From Bdellovibrio sp. (lineage in GTDB: Bacteria > Bdellovibrionota > Bdellovibrionia > Bdellovibrionales > Bdellovibrionaceae): DNA of 13,511 nt. Both the position numbers and the translations under genes were made by a program. How positions within the stretch are numbered: the stretch's first letter is position 1; every line of letters begins with the position of its first letter. The notes under the pieces are model-generated. The model was not told the origin of the DNA and made no database searches. It saw only the letters and a list, made by a program, of their open reading frames with translations. The stretch is from assembly GCA_017745015.1 (NCBI GenBank), contig JAGIAF010000060.1:1-13511 (forward strand). The letters run 5' to 3'. Positions 1 to 6,622 of the stretch are shown here, piece after piece.

Positions 1-65
1 CTCCACTGACACGTTGTAAACTGACGGGGCCAGAATTGATCGAAGAACCTGAGCTCGCGTTTTAG
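1..65 (+). CDS. Possible C-terminal fragment of an unknown + strand gene
   Basis: One + strand frame is open from the left edge and ends at a TAG at 63-65. It reads about 20 residues with an acidic end (ELIEEPELAF). If real, it converges on the minus-strand gene ending at 62, and the two stop codons overlap by a few bases. The fragment is too short to assign a function, and nothing but the open frame and the lack of another explanation for these bases supports it. It could equally be non-coding. Confidence 0.3.
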   Translation, partial: PLTRCKLTGPELIEEPELAF

Positions 66-571
66 TTTGCTGGAGATGCCGGAACTAGATCTGCTTCGTA
101 ATAGCAAGCAGCCTGCAAGACTCCTGCCCTGAAGGCTTCTTCTTGCATTTGCACGCGCACGCCTCGCTGAGTGCGTTCGAAATAAACTCGCTCGTTATTC
201 TTATTTCCCGTAGACCAAGTGCCACGAACATTATAGGCCCATCCCTCCGCTCCAAACGTGGCAGCAAAAGCTCCGGCGCTATCTTTATCATTGCGACGGT
301 CATAGTTTTGCACGGAGTGCTTTGACTCTCTATATGCCGAAACAAATTTTATCATATGAGTTTCATTGGGCGCGCTGCCTATCTCAATGTTCAAAGCTTT
401 CAATTTTTCAAACTGATAAAGATTGCACATTCTGCTGCGGAATGATCTTACTCGCGGTAAACCTTCCACGACATAGCTCCCGACAAAAACATCGAAGGGA
501 TCTGAAGTGATCGCGAAAGCACTGGGGCTGGCGCAAAGGACTGCGAAAGCTGCGGCAATAAGTTTCGTCAT
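62..571 (-). CDS. Secreted protein of unknown function, 169 aa
   Basis: I do not recognise a family. The N-terminus is a clear Sec signal peptide: a Lys at position 3, a hydrophobic Ala/Leu-rich stretch to about residue 19, and a plausible cleavage after AFA. The mature part is about 150 residues, mixed polar, with two cysteines (in RMCNLY and QAACYYE) that could form a disulfide in the periplasm. The ATG at 569-571 is preceded by AAGGAG at good spacing, which fixes the start. It is the second gene of a pair, 16 bases after the 588-989 gene, so the two are probably co-transcribed. A lineage-specific periplasmic or secreted protein is the best description. Confidence 0.75.
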   Translation of the reverse strand: MTKLIAAAFAVLCASPSAFAITSDPFDVFVGSYVVEGLPRVRSFRSRMCNLYQFEKLKALNIEIGSAPNETHMIKFVSAYRESKHSVQNYDRRNDKDSAGAFAATFGAEGWAYNVRGTWSTGNKNNERVYFERTQRGVRVQMQEEAFRAGVLQAACYYEADLVPASPAN

Positions 572-587
572 ATAATCTCCTTACAAT

Positions 588-989
588 CTAAATGGCGCGA
601 CCGAAGAGGTTGATGATCGTTCGGCTGTTTGAAAAAGTCAGATAAAGACGACCATTATCCATGCCTTTTTGATGAGGCCAGTACGTGATACGCACTGTGC
701 ACTGTTGACCTACCGGCAAACTGTCAGGGCAATTCGTATAAGCATTAAATTCCATTCCTGCGATATCCATACGACGAAGCTCTGTGGGAGCATCGCCTTT
801 TGCTGTGAGAGTGAAATCCACATAGACACGAGAGTTCACAAAGACAGAACCAAAGTTATAGGAAAGCACCGTATCTCCTCCGCCGGCTGCGAAGGACATC
901 GATTGTGGAGTCACTACCTCGACTTGAGATTCGGCGAAAGCGACAAAAGGTACGACAGAAACTAAGAGAATCAGGATTAGATTTTTCAT
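588..989 (-). CDS. Small secreted protein with a HYDIN/choice-of-anchor-D-like beta domain, 133 aa
   Basis: A signal peptide covers about residues 1-19 (MKNLILILLVSVV core, cleavage near AFA-E). The rest looks like a single immunoglobulin-like domain of the ASPM/SPD-2/Hydin or choice-of-anchor-D type. It has the LSYNFGSVFVNSR opening, a CPDSLPVGQQCTV segment with two cysteines, then a turn with GRLYLTFSN and a terminal beta strand. In known members this fold is an exported beta-sandwich used in adhesion or as a structural module. The start has a GAGGG-type ribosome site upstream. It is first in a two-gene minus-strand unit. The domain call rests on pattern resemblance only, and no catalytic residues are visible. 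Confidence 0.7.
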   Translation of the reverse strand: MKNLILILLVSVVPFVAFAESQVEVVTPQSMSFAAGGGDTVLSYNFGSVFVNSRVYVDFTLTAKGDAPTELRRMDIAGMEFNAYTNCPDSLPVGQQCTVRITYWPHQKGMDNGRLYLTFSNSRTIINLFGRAI

Positions 990-1053
990 TGATGGTCCCT
1001 CTTAGAAAAGTCTAACTCACTTTTTCCAGCCGGCAACCAGACTAACTCCGCAA

Positions 1054-1082
1054 GTCACAAAAAAAGTGGCAGGCACCTCTTA
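1054..1082. repeat. A-tract/GCAGGCAC dispersed repeat, copy 1 (divergent)
   Basis: GTCAC followed by seven A, then GTGGCAGGCACCTCTT. It matches the core of the copies at 1926-1953 and 2479-2506 with a few changes, and lacks their upstream CCGCATCGG block. It lies between the divergent genes at 989 and 1119. Confidence 0.6.
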
Positions 1083-1118
1083 ACATTTGTTATGATGTTG
1101 AGTATCGCAGGAGATCCA

Positions 1119-1859
1119 ATGCCTAAATACTTATTTTTGTGTCTTCTGACTCTGACGGCCTGTGGGCCTCTTGAACCTTACTACGGCAGCGTCACTAACT
1201 CAGATTCAGGTAACAGCTCCCTTGGAGTTGATAATCCCAATAGTGCTCAAGCACTCAGTATTATCAATCAACGATGCACTTCATGTCATGGAAGCACGGG
1301 CGGCCCAGGCAATGTCTATAATCTTCTCGACGTCACTCACCTTGTGAGCTCGGGATTGATCGTACCCGGGGCACCGAAGCAATCTTTTTTATTCACAGAG
1401 ATCTCCAGTGGCTCGATGCCGCCGGGAAATCCCTTGTCGGACTCTGAACAAAACACGATTCAACAGTGGATCTTAGCGGGCAACACACCGACGCCGCCGG
1501 CGCCGACTCCAACACCTGCACCAAGCCCAACGCCGAAGCCATCTCCGTCTCCGTCCCCGTCACCATCGCCCACTCCAACGCCTCCCACAGATCCGGCAGC
1601 ATCCTTTGCTTATATCGAGAAAACGATCCTGGGTCCTAAGTGCACGGCCTGCCATTCGGGTTCTCGCGGTTCTGGCGGATATACGTTTGATACCTACAAA
1701 GGCACGATGAAAGCGGTGAACACAAAATCACCAAGCTCAAGCAAGCTCTATACAATTACTCACAGTGGAGAAATGCCGCCAAGTTCAAGCAAGCGGCTGA
1801 ATTCAACTCAGGAAAATTTAATTTTGCAGTGGATTCAAGAGGGCGCGAAGAATAACTAA
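1119..1859 (+). CDS. Di-heme cytochrome c-type lipoprotein, 246 aa
   Basis: The protein starts with a short lipoprotein signal ending in the lipobox LTAC, with Cys15 as the lipidated residue, so it is probably tethered to a membrane facing the periplasm. Two similar cytochrome c modules follow. Module 1 has heme motif CTSCH at 53-57 and a candidate axial Met at 100 in SGSMPPG. Module 2 has CTACH at 175-179 and Met219 in SGEMPPS. A proline-rich linker (about 123-158) of PT and PS repeats joins them. The repeated MPP and LQWI/QQWI elements suggest an internal duplication. The ATG at 1119 is chosen over one at 1092 because AGGAG lies just before it and it begins the signal directly. Likely role: periplasmic electron transfer; the partner is not evident from context. 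Confidence 0.88.
   Translation: MPKYLFLCLLTLTACGPLEPYYGSVTNSDSGNSSLGVDNPNSAQALSIINQRCTSCHGSTGGPGNVYNLLDVTHLVSSGLIVPGAPKQSFLFTEISSGSMPPGNPLSDSEQNTIQQWILAGNTPTPPAPTPTPAPSPTPKPSPSPSPSPSPTPTPPTDPAASFAYIEKTILGPKCTACHSGSRGSGGYTFDTYKGTMKAVNTKSPSSSKLYTITHSGEMPPSSSKRLNSTQENLILQWIQEGAKNN
1485..1592 (+). repeat. Proline-rich linker coding repeat
   Basis: Degenerate tandem CCN-ACN/TCN codons encode the PT/PS-rich spacer between the two heme modules. Such tracts easily change length by slippage in whole codons, altering the distance between the domains without breaking the frame. Confidence 0.75.
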
Positions 1860-1905
1860 CGCAGAATGGACGTAAAAAATTACCATGCACCTTTATCTAC
1901 TACTT

Positions 1906-1953
1906 CCGCATCGGCAGCTGCCTGCGTCGCAAAAAAAGAAGCAGGCACTTTTT
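1906..1953. repeat. A-tract/GCAGGCAC dispersed repeat, copy 2 (full length)
   Basis: CCGCATCGG at 1906-1914, then GTCGC at 1926 followed by seven A and GAAGCAGGCACTTTTT. Copy 3 has the same two blocks with the same 20-base offset. In this copy TGCCTGC (1919-1925) can pair with GCAGGCA (1941-1947). It sits just upstream of the acetyltransferase gene. Confidence 0.75.
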
Positions 1954-1989
1954 CTCCAGAATGATTCCAAAGTCAGTTAAGATTCCATA

Positions 1990-2433
1990 ATGCGCATACG
2001 TTCTGCTCTACAAGAAGAAGCACAGCAACTTTCTGAACTCGCTTTCAGATCAAAGAGTATTTGGCCCTATGAAAAATCTGCGCTGAACGAATATCGCCAA
2101 GAACTGGAAGTTTTTAAGGAAGACATTCTTGCTGATTCAGTCTACGTCGCCGAAGTAAATGACAACATCGTCGGCTTTTATGGATTGTCCTCCGAATCCA
2201 ATAAAGAACGCCTCTATTTTCTATTTGTAGAGCCATCCTTCATCGGTAAAGGAATTGGAAAGGCTCTGTGGATGCATGCAGTTGCGAAGGCCAGAGACAG
2301 ACGATGGACTGCCCTTTCTTTTTACGCAGACTCGCACGCTGTCGATGCCTTTTACAAATTTCAAGGTTGCAAAATAATCGGAGCTTTAGACTCTAAGCTA
2401 GGCCCATTAACCGAGATGAAATTTAAGCTTTAA
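1990..2433 (+). CDS. GNAT-family N-acetyltransferase, 147 aa
   Basis: A single GNAT (Gcn5-related) domain spans the whole protein, at the usual length. Motif A lies at about 76-101, with the acetyl-CoA pyrophosphate loop IGKGIGKA at 85-92. The C-terminal motif B region (AVDAFYKFQGCKIIG, 117-131) has the usual bulky aromatic and Gly pattern. Such enzymes move an acetyl group from acetyl-CoA to an amine on a small molecule or protein; the substrate cannot be read from the sequence. The ATG at 1990 has no strong ribosome site before it, so translation may be weak or start from a short leader. It stands alone on the + strand, flanked on both sides by copies of the A-tract repeat. Confidence 0.88.
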   Translation: MRIRSALQEEAQQLSELAFRSKSIWPYEKSALNEYRQELEVFKEDILADSVYVAEVNDNIVGFYGLSSESNKERLYFLFVEPSFIGKGIGKALWMHAVAKARDRRWTALSFYADSHAVDAFYKFQGCKIIGALDSKLGPLTEMKFKL

Positions 2434-2458
2434 AAGAAGCTCTTTTTAAGATTCACCA

Positions 2459-2506
2459 CCGCATCGGAGAGGGAGTGTGTCGCAAAAAAAGAAGCAGGCA
2501 CCTTTT
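2459..2506. repeat. A-tract/GCAGGCAC dispersed repeat, copy 3 (full length)
   Basis: CCGCATCGG at 2459-2467, GTCGC at 2479, seven A, then GAAGCAGGCACCTTTT. It is the best match to copy 2. The last bases run into the bidirectional terminator at 2510. Confidence 0.75.
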
Positions 2507-2509
2507 AAT

Positions 2510-2539
2510 AAAAAAGCCACCTCGAAGGTGGCTTTTTTA
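2510..2539. terminator. Bidirectional intrinsic terminator
   Basis: GCCACCT (2516-2522) pairs with AGGTGGC (2526-2532). An A tract precedes the stem and a T tract follows it, so it can act on both strands. It can end the + strand acetyltransferase transcript and the minus-strand nuo transcript, which converge here. Confidence 0.85.
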
Positions 2540-2709
2540 TTTCCTCGCTCCGAGAGCAGAGGTTGATCAAAAGTGGTCAGATGCAAGGCGGAGGTTGGTT
2601 CCAGCGCGGAGGCGTACTCCAAGTACGTCGCAGCGATGGAAGCGGCCGACAACGAAGTCAGATGGCCGCTTACTCCGGCGAAGCCGGAGTGCAGACCAGT
2701 CGATCGACT
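2540..2709. repeat. Cluster of hairpins after nuoI, possible dispersed intergenic element
   Basis: These 170 GC-rich bases hold four inverted repeats in a row. They are CGTACT/AGTACG (2613-2627, 3-base loop), AGCGGCC/GGCCGCT (2641-2670), ACTCCGGC/GCCGGAGT (2672-2690, GAA loop) and the palindrome AGTCGATCGACT (2698-2709), which covers the nuoI stop codon. Frames on both strands stay open here, but their translations look like composition-driven reading, with no ribosome sites. A repeated structured element is a better guess than a gene. Confidence 0.55.
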
Positions 2710-3232
2710 AAATACCCTGCTTGTGGCGTTCTTCGTCGTCGACGTGCGTTTGGATTCCGCCTTTAAGTGAAGGACGGTATGCCAAATGATTGATGTCGTA
2801 GATGAACTGGCCGCCGTTTACTGCTGGCGTTTGCCATTCAGGTCCCAAGCGGATGGCGTCTACTGGGCAGGCTTCTTCACAGAAACCGCAGAATACGCAG
2901 CGAAGAATGTCGATTTCATAGCTGATTGGGAACTTTTCAACCGATGGGTCGTTATGTTCAGCAGCCGTGATTTTGATACACTCCGCAGGACAGTTTGTCG
3001 CGCACAACATACAAGCTGTGCAACGAAGAGATCCGTCTTTTTTAACAGTTAGAACGTGATTACCTTTGAAGCGAGGAGAGTATTCATACTTTTCCTCTGG
3101 GTAGTTCAAAGTCATCATCTTCTTGCGGTTCAAAAGATTCGTTACCAAGTGTTTCATGGTAACGTTCAAACCACCTAAGATCCCCGGCAAGTACCATTTG
3201 GACTTTTCAGAGTTATTTTGCACTACGCTCAT
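2708..3232 (-). CDS. nuoI: NADH-quinone oxidoreductase subunit I (NuoI), 174 aa
   Basis: This is the ferredoxin-like subunit that carries two 4Fe-4S clusters (N6a and N6b) and passes electrons from NuoG towards NuoB in complex I. Both cluster motifs are intact: Cys71-74-77-81 (CTACMLCATNCP) and Cys112-115-118-122 (CVFCGFCEEACP). The N-terminal helix region includes GILGGLNVTMKHLVTNLL, which in the family lies along the membrane. Length is normal. Its ATG overlaps the nuoG stop codon as ATGA, with GAGGT just upstream, so translation is probably coupled. It is the last gene of the operon. NuoH, which often lies between nuoG and nuoI, is absent. Confidence 0.97.
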   Translation of the reverse strand: MSVVQNNSEKSKWYLPGILGGLNVTMKHLVTNLLNRKKMMTLNYPEEKYEYSPRFKGNHVLTVKKDGSLRCTACMLCATNCPAECIKITAAEHNDPSVEKFPISYEIDILRCVFCGFCEEACPVDAIRLGPEWQTPAVNGGQFIYDINHLAYRPSLKGGIQTHVDDEERHKQGI

Positions 3233-4809
3233 AGGCTACCTCTTCTAAATACGAACTCATTCTTCTTACGAGCTTCCAACTCAACTTGGTCCGCACGTTG
3301 GTTCATAGGTTTGAACTCGTTACCAGAAGCTGGAATCGCCAAGTTCTTACCTGCAAGCAACAACGCTGCTTCAGTCAAAGTCAGAGCTTCAGAAACGATT
3401 GTCGTCGCTTTTTTGAACTTCTGCTCAAGACCCGCGTGGTTGATGAACGTACCGTCTTTTTCAACGAACGTTTTAACAGGGATCAACCATACGTTACCAG
3501 GCAAGTTCGTCAAAGCTTCGTGTTTCGTCGCTTGCATCCATACGATGTTTTGCGCTTTAGAAAGTTCTTTCACGCGCTCTGCAAAGTCTGGGAATGCTGC
3601 CATGTTTTCTGGGCCCGCAACAACCACAGTTTTGATGGAACCGTTTGCAAGACCTGCAGACAAGTCATTCCATGTTGCTGTGATACCGTGTTTTTCAAGA
3701 ACTTTAAGAAGACCTTTTGTATTCGGATTTTTATCACCACGAAGCAAAAGACCGTCAAAGCTGTCGAAAGATTCTTTGTTGTTGATCCAGAAGAATACTT
3801 TTTTAGTTTTGAATTCGTTAACGAATGTACCAACGATCGCTTCGAACTCTTCAACAGTATATTGCGCTGTCAAAACAAGAGCCAAAGAATCGCCTGCAGA
3901 AGCTTTTACTACTTCCGCAGCTGCTTTCGCCGCTGCACCACCGTGAACTTCCTTCCAAGTACCACCCTGACGGATCATACCTTTAGCAAGACGGTGTTCT
4001 TTGTTTACGAATTTATAGATGTCACGACCTTCATCGCACATCCAGTGACCGTTCACTTGCTCGTTGTAAGCAGGTTTAACGCGGAAGAAACCTTCCTTGT
4101 TGTAGTAAACCTTCACGTTACAGCCAGTTGAGCAACCGTTACATACAGTTTCAGCATCTTTTAGATACCAAACGCGCTGACGGAAACGGAAGTCTTTAGA
4201 AGTCAAAGCACCTACAGGGCAGATGTCTACCGTGTTCAAAGAGTACTTGTTATCCAAAGGCATACCGTCGTGAGTACCGATTTCAGTGCGGTCACCACGG
4301 TTGAATAGACCCAACTCATTTGTTTTAGAAACTTCTTCAGTGAAACGAACGCAGCGAGAGCAAAGGATGCAACGCTCAGAATCCAAAACTACTGTCGGAC
4401 CCAAGTCTACAACCTTGTGTTTCTTCTGCTTGTGCTCAGCCATTTCTGGATCGTACTTACCGTACTCCATGTATTGGTCTTGCAATCCGCACTCACCGGC
4501 TTGGTCACAGATAGGGCAATCCAAAGGATGGTTGATCAAGTGGAAGTCCAAACCCCACTTCACAGCGTCTTTAACTTTTTCAGACGTGTTGTTGATCTTC
4601 ATGCCTTCAGTAACCATTGTGTTACACGCGATCTGAACACGTGGATTTCCTTCGATCTCCACCATGCAAAGACGGCAAACACCCGCAACACTTAGACCCG
4701 GGTGCCAGCAGTAGTGAGCGATACGATCGCCAGACTGTTGCATCGCCTCGATGATCGACGTGCCTTCTTTTACTTCGACTTCTTTGCCATTAATGGTGCA
4801 TTTCGGCAT
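3229..4809 (-). CDS. nuoG: NADH-quinone oxidoreductase subunit G (NuoG), short form, 526 aa
   Basis: NuoG carries most of the iron-sulfur wire of complex I. The N-terminus has the 2Fe-2S ligands Cys34, 45, 48 and 62. The His-Cys cluster follows (His94, Cys98, 101, 107), then a 4Fe-4S set at Cys147, 150, 153 and 197. A fourth set, Cys223-x2-Cys226-x3-Cys230-x27-Cys258, matches the off-pathway N7 site found in only some bacteria. The remaining 268 residues are much shorter than the molybdopterin-like domain of the roughly 900-residue E. coli protein, so that domain is reduced. The start has AAAGGA upstream and overlaps the end of nuoF by 20 bases. The frame is intact with a normal stop, so the short length looks genuine. 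Confidence 0.95.
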   Translation of the reverse strand: MPKCTINGKEVEVKEGTSIIEAMQQSGDRIAHYCWHPGLSVAGVCRLCMVEIEGNPRVQIACNTMVTEGMKINNTSEKVKDAVKWGLDFHLINHPLDCPICDQAGECGLQDQYMEYGKYDPEMAEHKQKKHKVVDLGPTVVLDSERCILCSRCVRFTEEVSKTNELGLFNRGDRTEIGTHDGMPLDNKYSLNTVDICPVGALTSKDFRFRQRVWYLKDAETVCNGCSTGCNVKVYYNKEGFFRVKPAYNEQVNGHWMCDEGRDIYKFVNKEHRLAKGMIRQGGTWKEVHGGAAAKAAAEVVKASAGDSLALVLTAQYTVEEFEAIVGTFVNEFKTKKVFFWINNKESFDSFDGLLLRGDKNPNTKGLLKVLEKHGITATWNDLSAGLANGSIKTVVVAGPENMAAFPDFAERVKELSKAQNIVWMQATKHEALTNLPGNVWLIPVKTFVEKDGTFINHAGLEQKFKKATTIVSEALTLTEAALLLAGKNLAIPASGNEFKPMNQRADQVELEARKKNEFVFRRGSL

Positions 4810-6082
4810 ATGTCGTTCCTTTTACTTTCGAGCGTCCTTCGCGAACGTAGAATTCAAATTCATCTCTAAACTTAGTTACAAAGCTCAATACCGGCAAAGC
4901 AGCAGCGTCTGAAAGAGCGCAGATTGTTTTGCCTTTCATGTTGTCAGCAACTTTGATCAACAAATCGATATCTTGAAGACGGCCACGGCCTTCCAAGATT
5001 GAGTGAAGGATCTTGTTCAACCAACCTGTACCTTCTCTGCATGGAGTACATTGACCGCATGATTCGTGAGCGTAGAAGTGAGTCAAAACACCCAACATAT
5101 CAACCATACATTGAGAGTCGTCCATCACGATAACAGCGCCGGAACCCAACATTGTGCCCAAGCCTGCAAGTGATTCGTAATCTAGGTTTGCTTTGCCAAC
5201 TTCTTCCGCAGTCAAAACTGGAGCAGAAGAACCACCAGGGATGATCGCTTTCAATTTGCGACCTGGTTTCATGCCACCGCACTCTTTATTGATCAAATCG
5301 ATCAATGGGTAGCCCAATGGAACTTCGTAGTTACCCGGCTTCACAACGTTACCAGATACAGAGAACAATTTAGTTCCTGCTGATTTCTCAGTTCCGTGTT
5401 TGCGGTAAGCTTGAGCGCCATCTTTAATGATGTAAGTTACTGCTGCCAAAGTTTCTACGTTGTTCACGATAGTTGGTTTGCGCAAGTAACCTTGAACCGC
5501 TGGGAATGGCGGTTTCAATTTTGGCTGGCCTTTCAAGCCTTCCAAAGAAGAGATCATACCTGTCTCTTCACCACAGATATACGCGCCGGCACCACGGTAC
5601 ACATCAAGGTCAAAGTCGAAACCTGTACCCATGATGTTTTTACCTAGAAGACCTGCATCGTATGCTTCTTTGATTGCTTTGTTCAAAACTTCGATCGGGT
5701 AAACGTATTCACCCCGAACGTAGATGTAACCTTTGTGTGAACCGATAGCGAAAGCAGAGATAATCATACCTTCGATCAATTGATGAGGAGCGCGCTCCAT
5801 CATCATACGGTCTTTAAATGTACCTGGTTCACCTTCATCGGCGTTGCAAAGGAGGTAACGAGGTTCGCCATTTTTAGGCAAGAATCCCCATTTCATACCC
5901 GTCGGGAAACCTGCGCCGCCACGACCGCGAAGACCAGAAGCCTTCACTTCATCGATGATTGCTTGCGGTTGCATCTTCAAAGCTTTCGGCAAAGTTTCGT
6001 AACCGCCTTTAGCTTTGTAACCCGCAAGAGTTTGGTACTCTGGCAAATGATAGTGCTCTGTAAGAACTTTGATCTCAGCCAT
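4790..6082 (-). CDS. nuoF: NADH-quinone oxidoreductase subunit F (NuoF), 430 aa
   Basis: NuoF binds NADH and FMN and takes in the electrons. The glycine-rich GRGGAGFPTG at 53-62 and GAGAYICGEE at 164-173 are the flavin and nucleotide site signatures, including the conserved Glu pair. The N3 4Fe-4S cluster ligands are Cys342, 345 and 348 (ESCGQCTPCREG) and Cys388, with the standard 39-residue spacing. Length is typical. The start codon shares one base with the nuoE stop (TAATG), and the 3' end overlaps nuoG by 20 bases, so the three are translationally coupled. It works with NuoE and NuoG as the dehydrogenase module in the cytoplasm. Confidence 0.98.
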   Translation of the reverse strand: MAEIKVLTEHYHLPEYQTLAGYKAKGGYETLPKALKMQPQAIIDEVKASGLRGRGGAGFPTGMKWGFLPKNGEPRYLLCNADEGEPGTFKDRMMMERAPHQLIEGMIISAFAIGSHKGYIYVRGEYVYPIEVLNKAIKEAYDAGLLGKNIMGTGFDFDLDVYRGAGAYICGEETGMISSLEGLKGQPKLKPPFPAVQGYLRKPTIVNNVETLAAVTYIIKDGAQAYRKHGTEKSAGTKLFSVSGNVVKPGNYEVPLGYPLIDLINKECGGMKPGRKLKAIIPGGSSAPVLTAEEVGKANLDYESLAGLGTMLGSGAVIVMDDSQCMVDMLGVLTHFYAHESCGQCTPCREGTGWLNKILHSILEGRGRLQDIDLLIKVADNMKGKTICALSDAAALPVLSFVTKFRDEFEFYVREGRSKVKGTTYAEMHH

Positions 6083-6555
6083 TATCTCATACCTCTCAAC
6101 AAGTTCATCGCTGATTCCGGAGTCAATTTCTCATGATAAGTATCATTTACTTGCATCATCGGAGCTGTTCCGCATGAACCCAAGCACTCAACTTTTGAAA
6201 TCGTGAAGCGACCATCAGAAGTCACTTCGTCGTATTTCACACCCAACTCTTTGCAGATGTGGTGAGCCATCTCGCGACCGCCTTCAAGAGCGCAGGAGAT
6301 GTTCGTGCAAACCTGAACATGGTATTTACCAACAGGTTTTTGGTTGAACATAGTATAGAACTTAAACACTTCGTTGATACGAGCTTCAGGAATGTCCATC
6401 ACTTGAGACAAGTGACGGATCATATCTGGAGTGATGAAGCCTTTATTTTCTTTTTGAGCAATATAAAGACTTGGAATAATCGCAGACTCTTTCGCTTCGT
6501 AGCGAGCGAGTTCTTTTTTTACGTTAGCCAAGCCTTCTTCAGAAAGTTTAAACAT
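6082..6555 (-). CDS. nuoE: NADH-quinone oxidoreductase subunit E (NuoE), 157 aa
   Basis: A thioredoxin-fold 2Fe-2S subunit that sits on NuoF. The cluster (N1a) ligands are Cys83 and Cys88 (CTNISC) and Cys124 and Cys128 (CLGSC), the standard pattern. A helical N-terminal part of about 75 residues precedes the ferredoxin domain, as in the family. The ATG has AGAGGA upstream. The gene follows nuoCD after 67 non-coding bases, the widest gap in this operon, which contains an inverted repeat. Confidence 0.97.
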   Translation of the reverse strand: MFKLSEEGLANVKKELARYEAKESAIIPSLYIAQKENKGFITPDMIRHLSQVMDIPEARINEVFKFYTMFNQKPVGKYHVQVCTNISCALEGGREMAHHICKELGVKYDEVTSDGRFTISKVECLGSCGTAPMMQVNDTYHEKLTPESAMNLLRGMR

Positions 6556-6585
6556 TTATATGTTCCTCTTTTTCCTTCAACTTCT

Positions 6586-6613
6586 TCCGCCTTCGCTTCT
6601 TAGCTACGGCGGA
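6586..6613 (-). other. Inverted repeat in the nuoCD-nuoE gap
   Basis: TCCGCC (6586-6591) and GGCGGA (6608-6613) can pair in the mRNA between nuoCD and nuoE. No T tract follows directly, so it is more likely an RNA-stability or processing element than a terminator. It could also be chance. Confidence 0.35.
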
Positions 6614-6622
6614 TGAGCTGAC

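Noticed and set aside
1092..1118. Upstream in-frame ATG for the cytochrome lipoprotein
   Set aside because: It would place nine residues before the lipoprotein signal, and the AGGAG site fits the ATG at 1119.
2475..2770. Overlapping frames on both strands in the hairpin cluster
   Set aside because: They are Arg- or Ala-rich composition-driven translations over inverted repeats, with no ribosome sites and partial overlap with nuoI.
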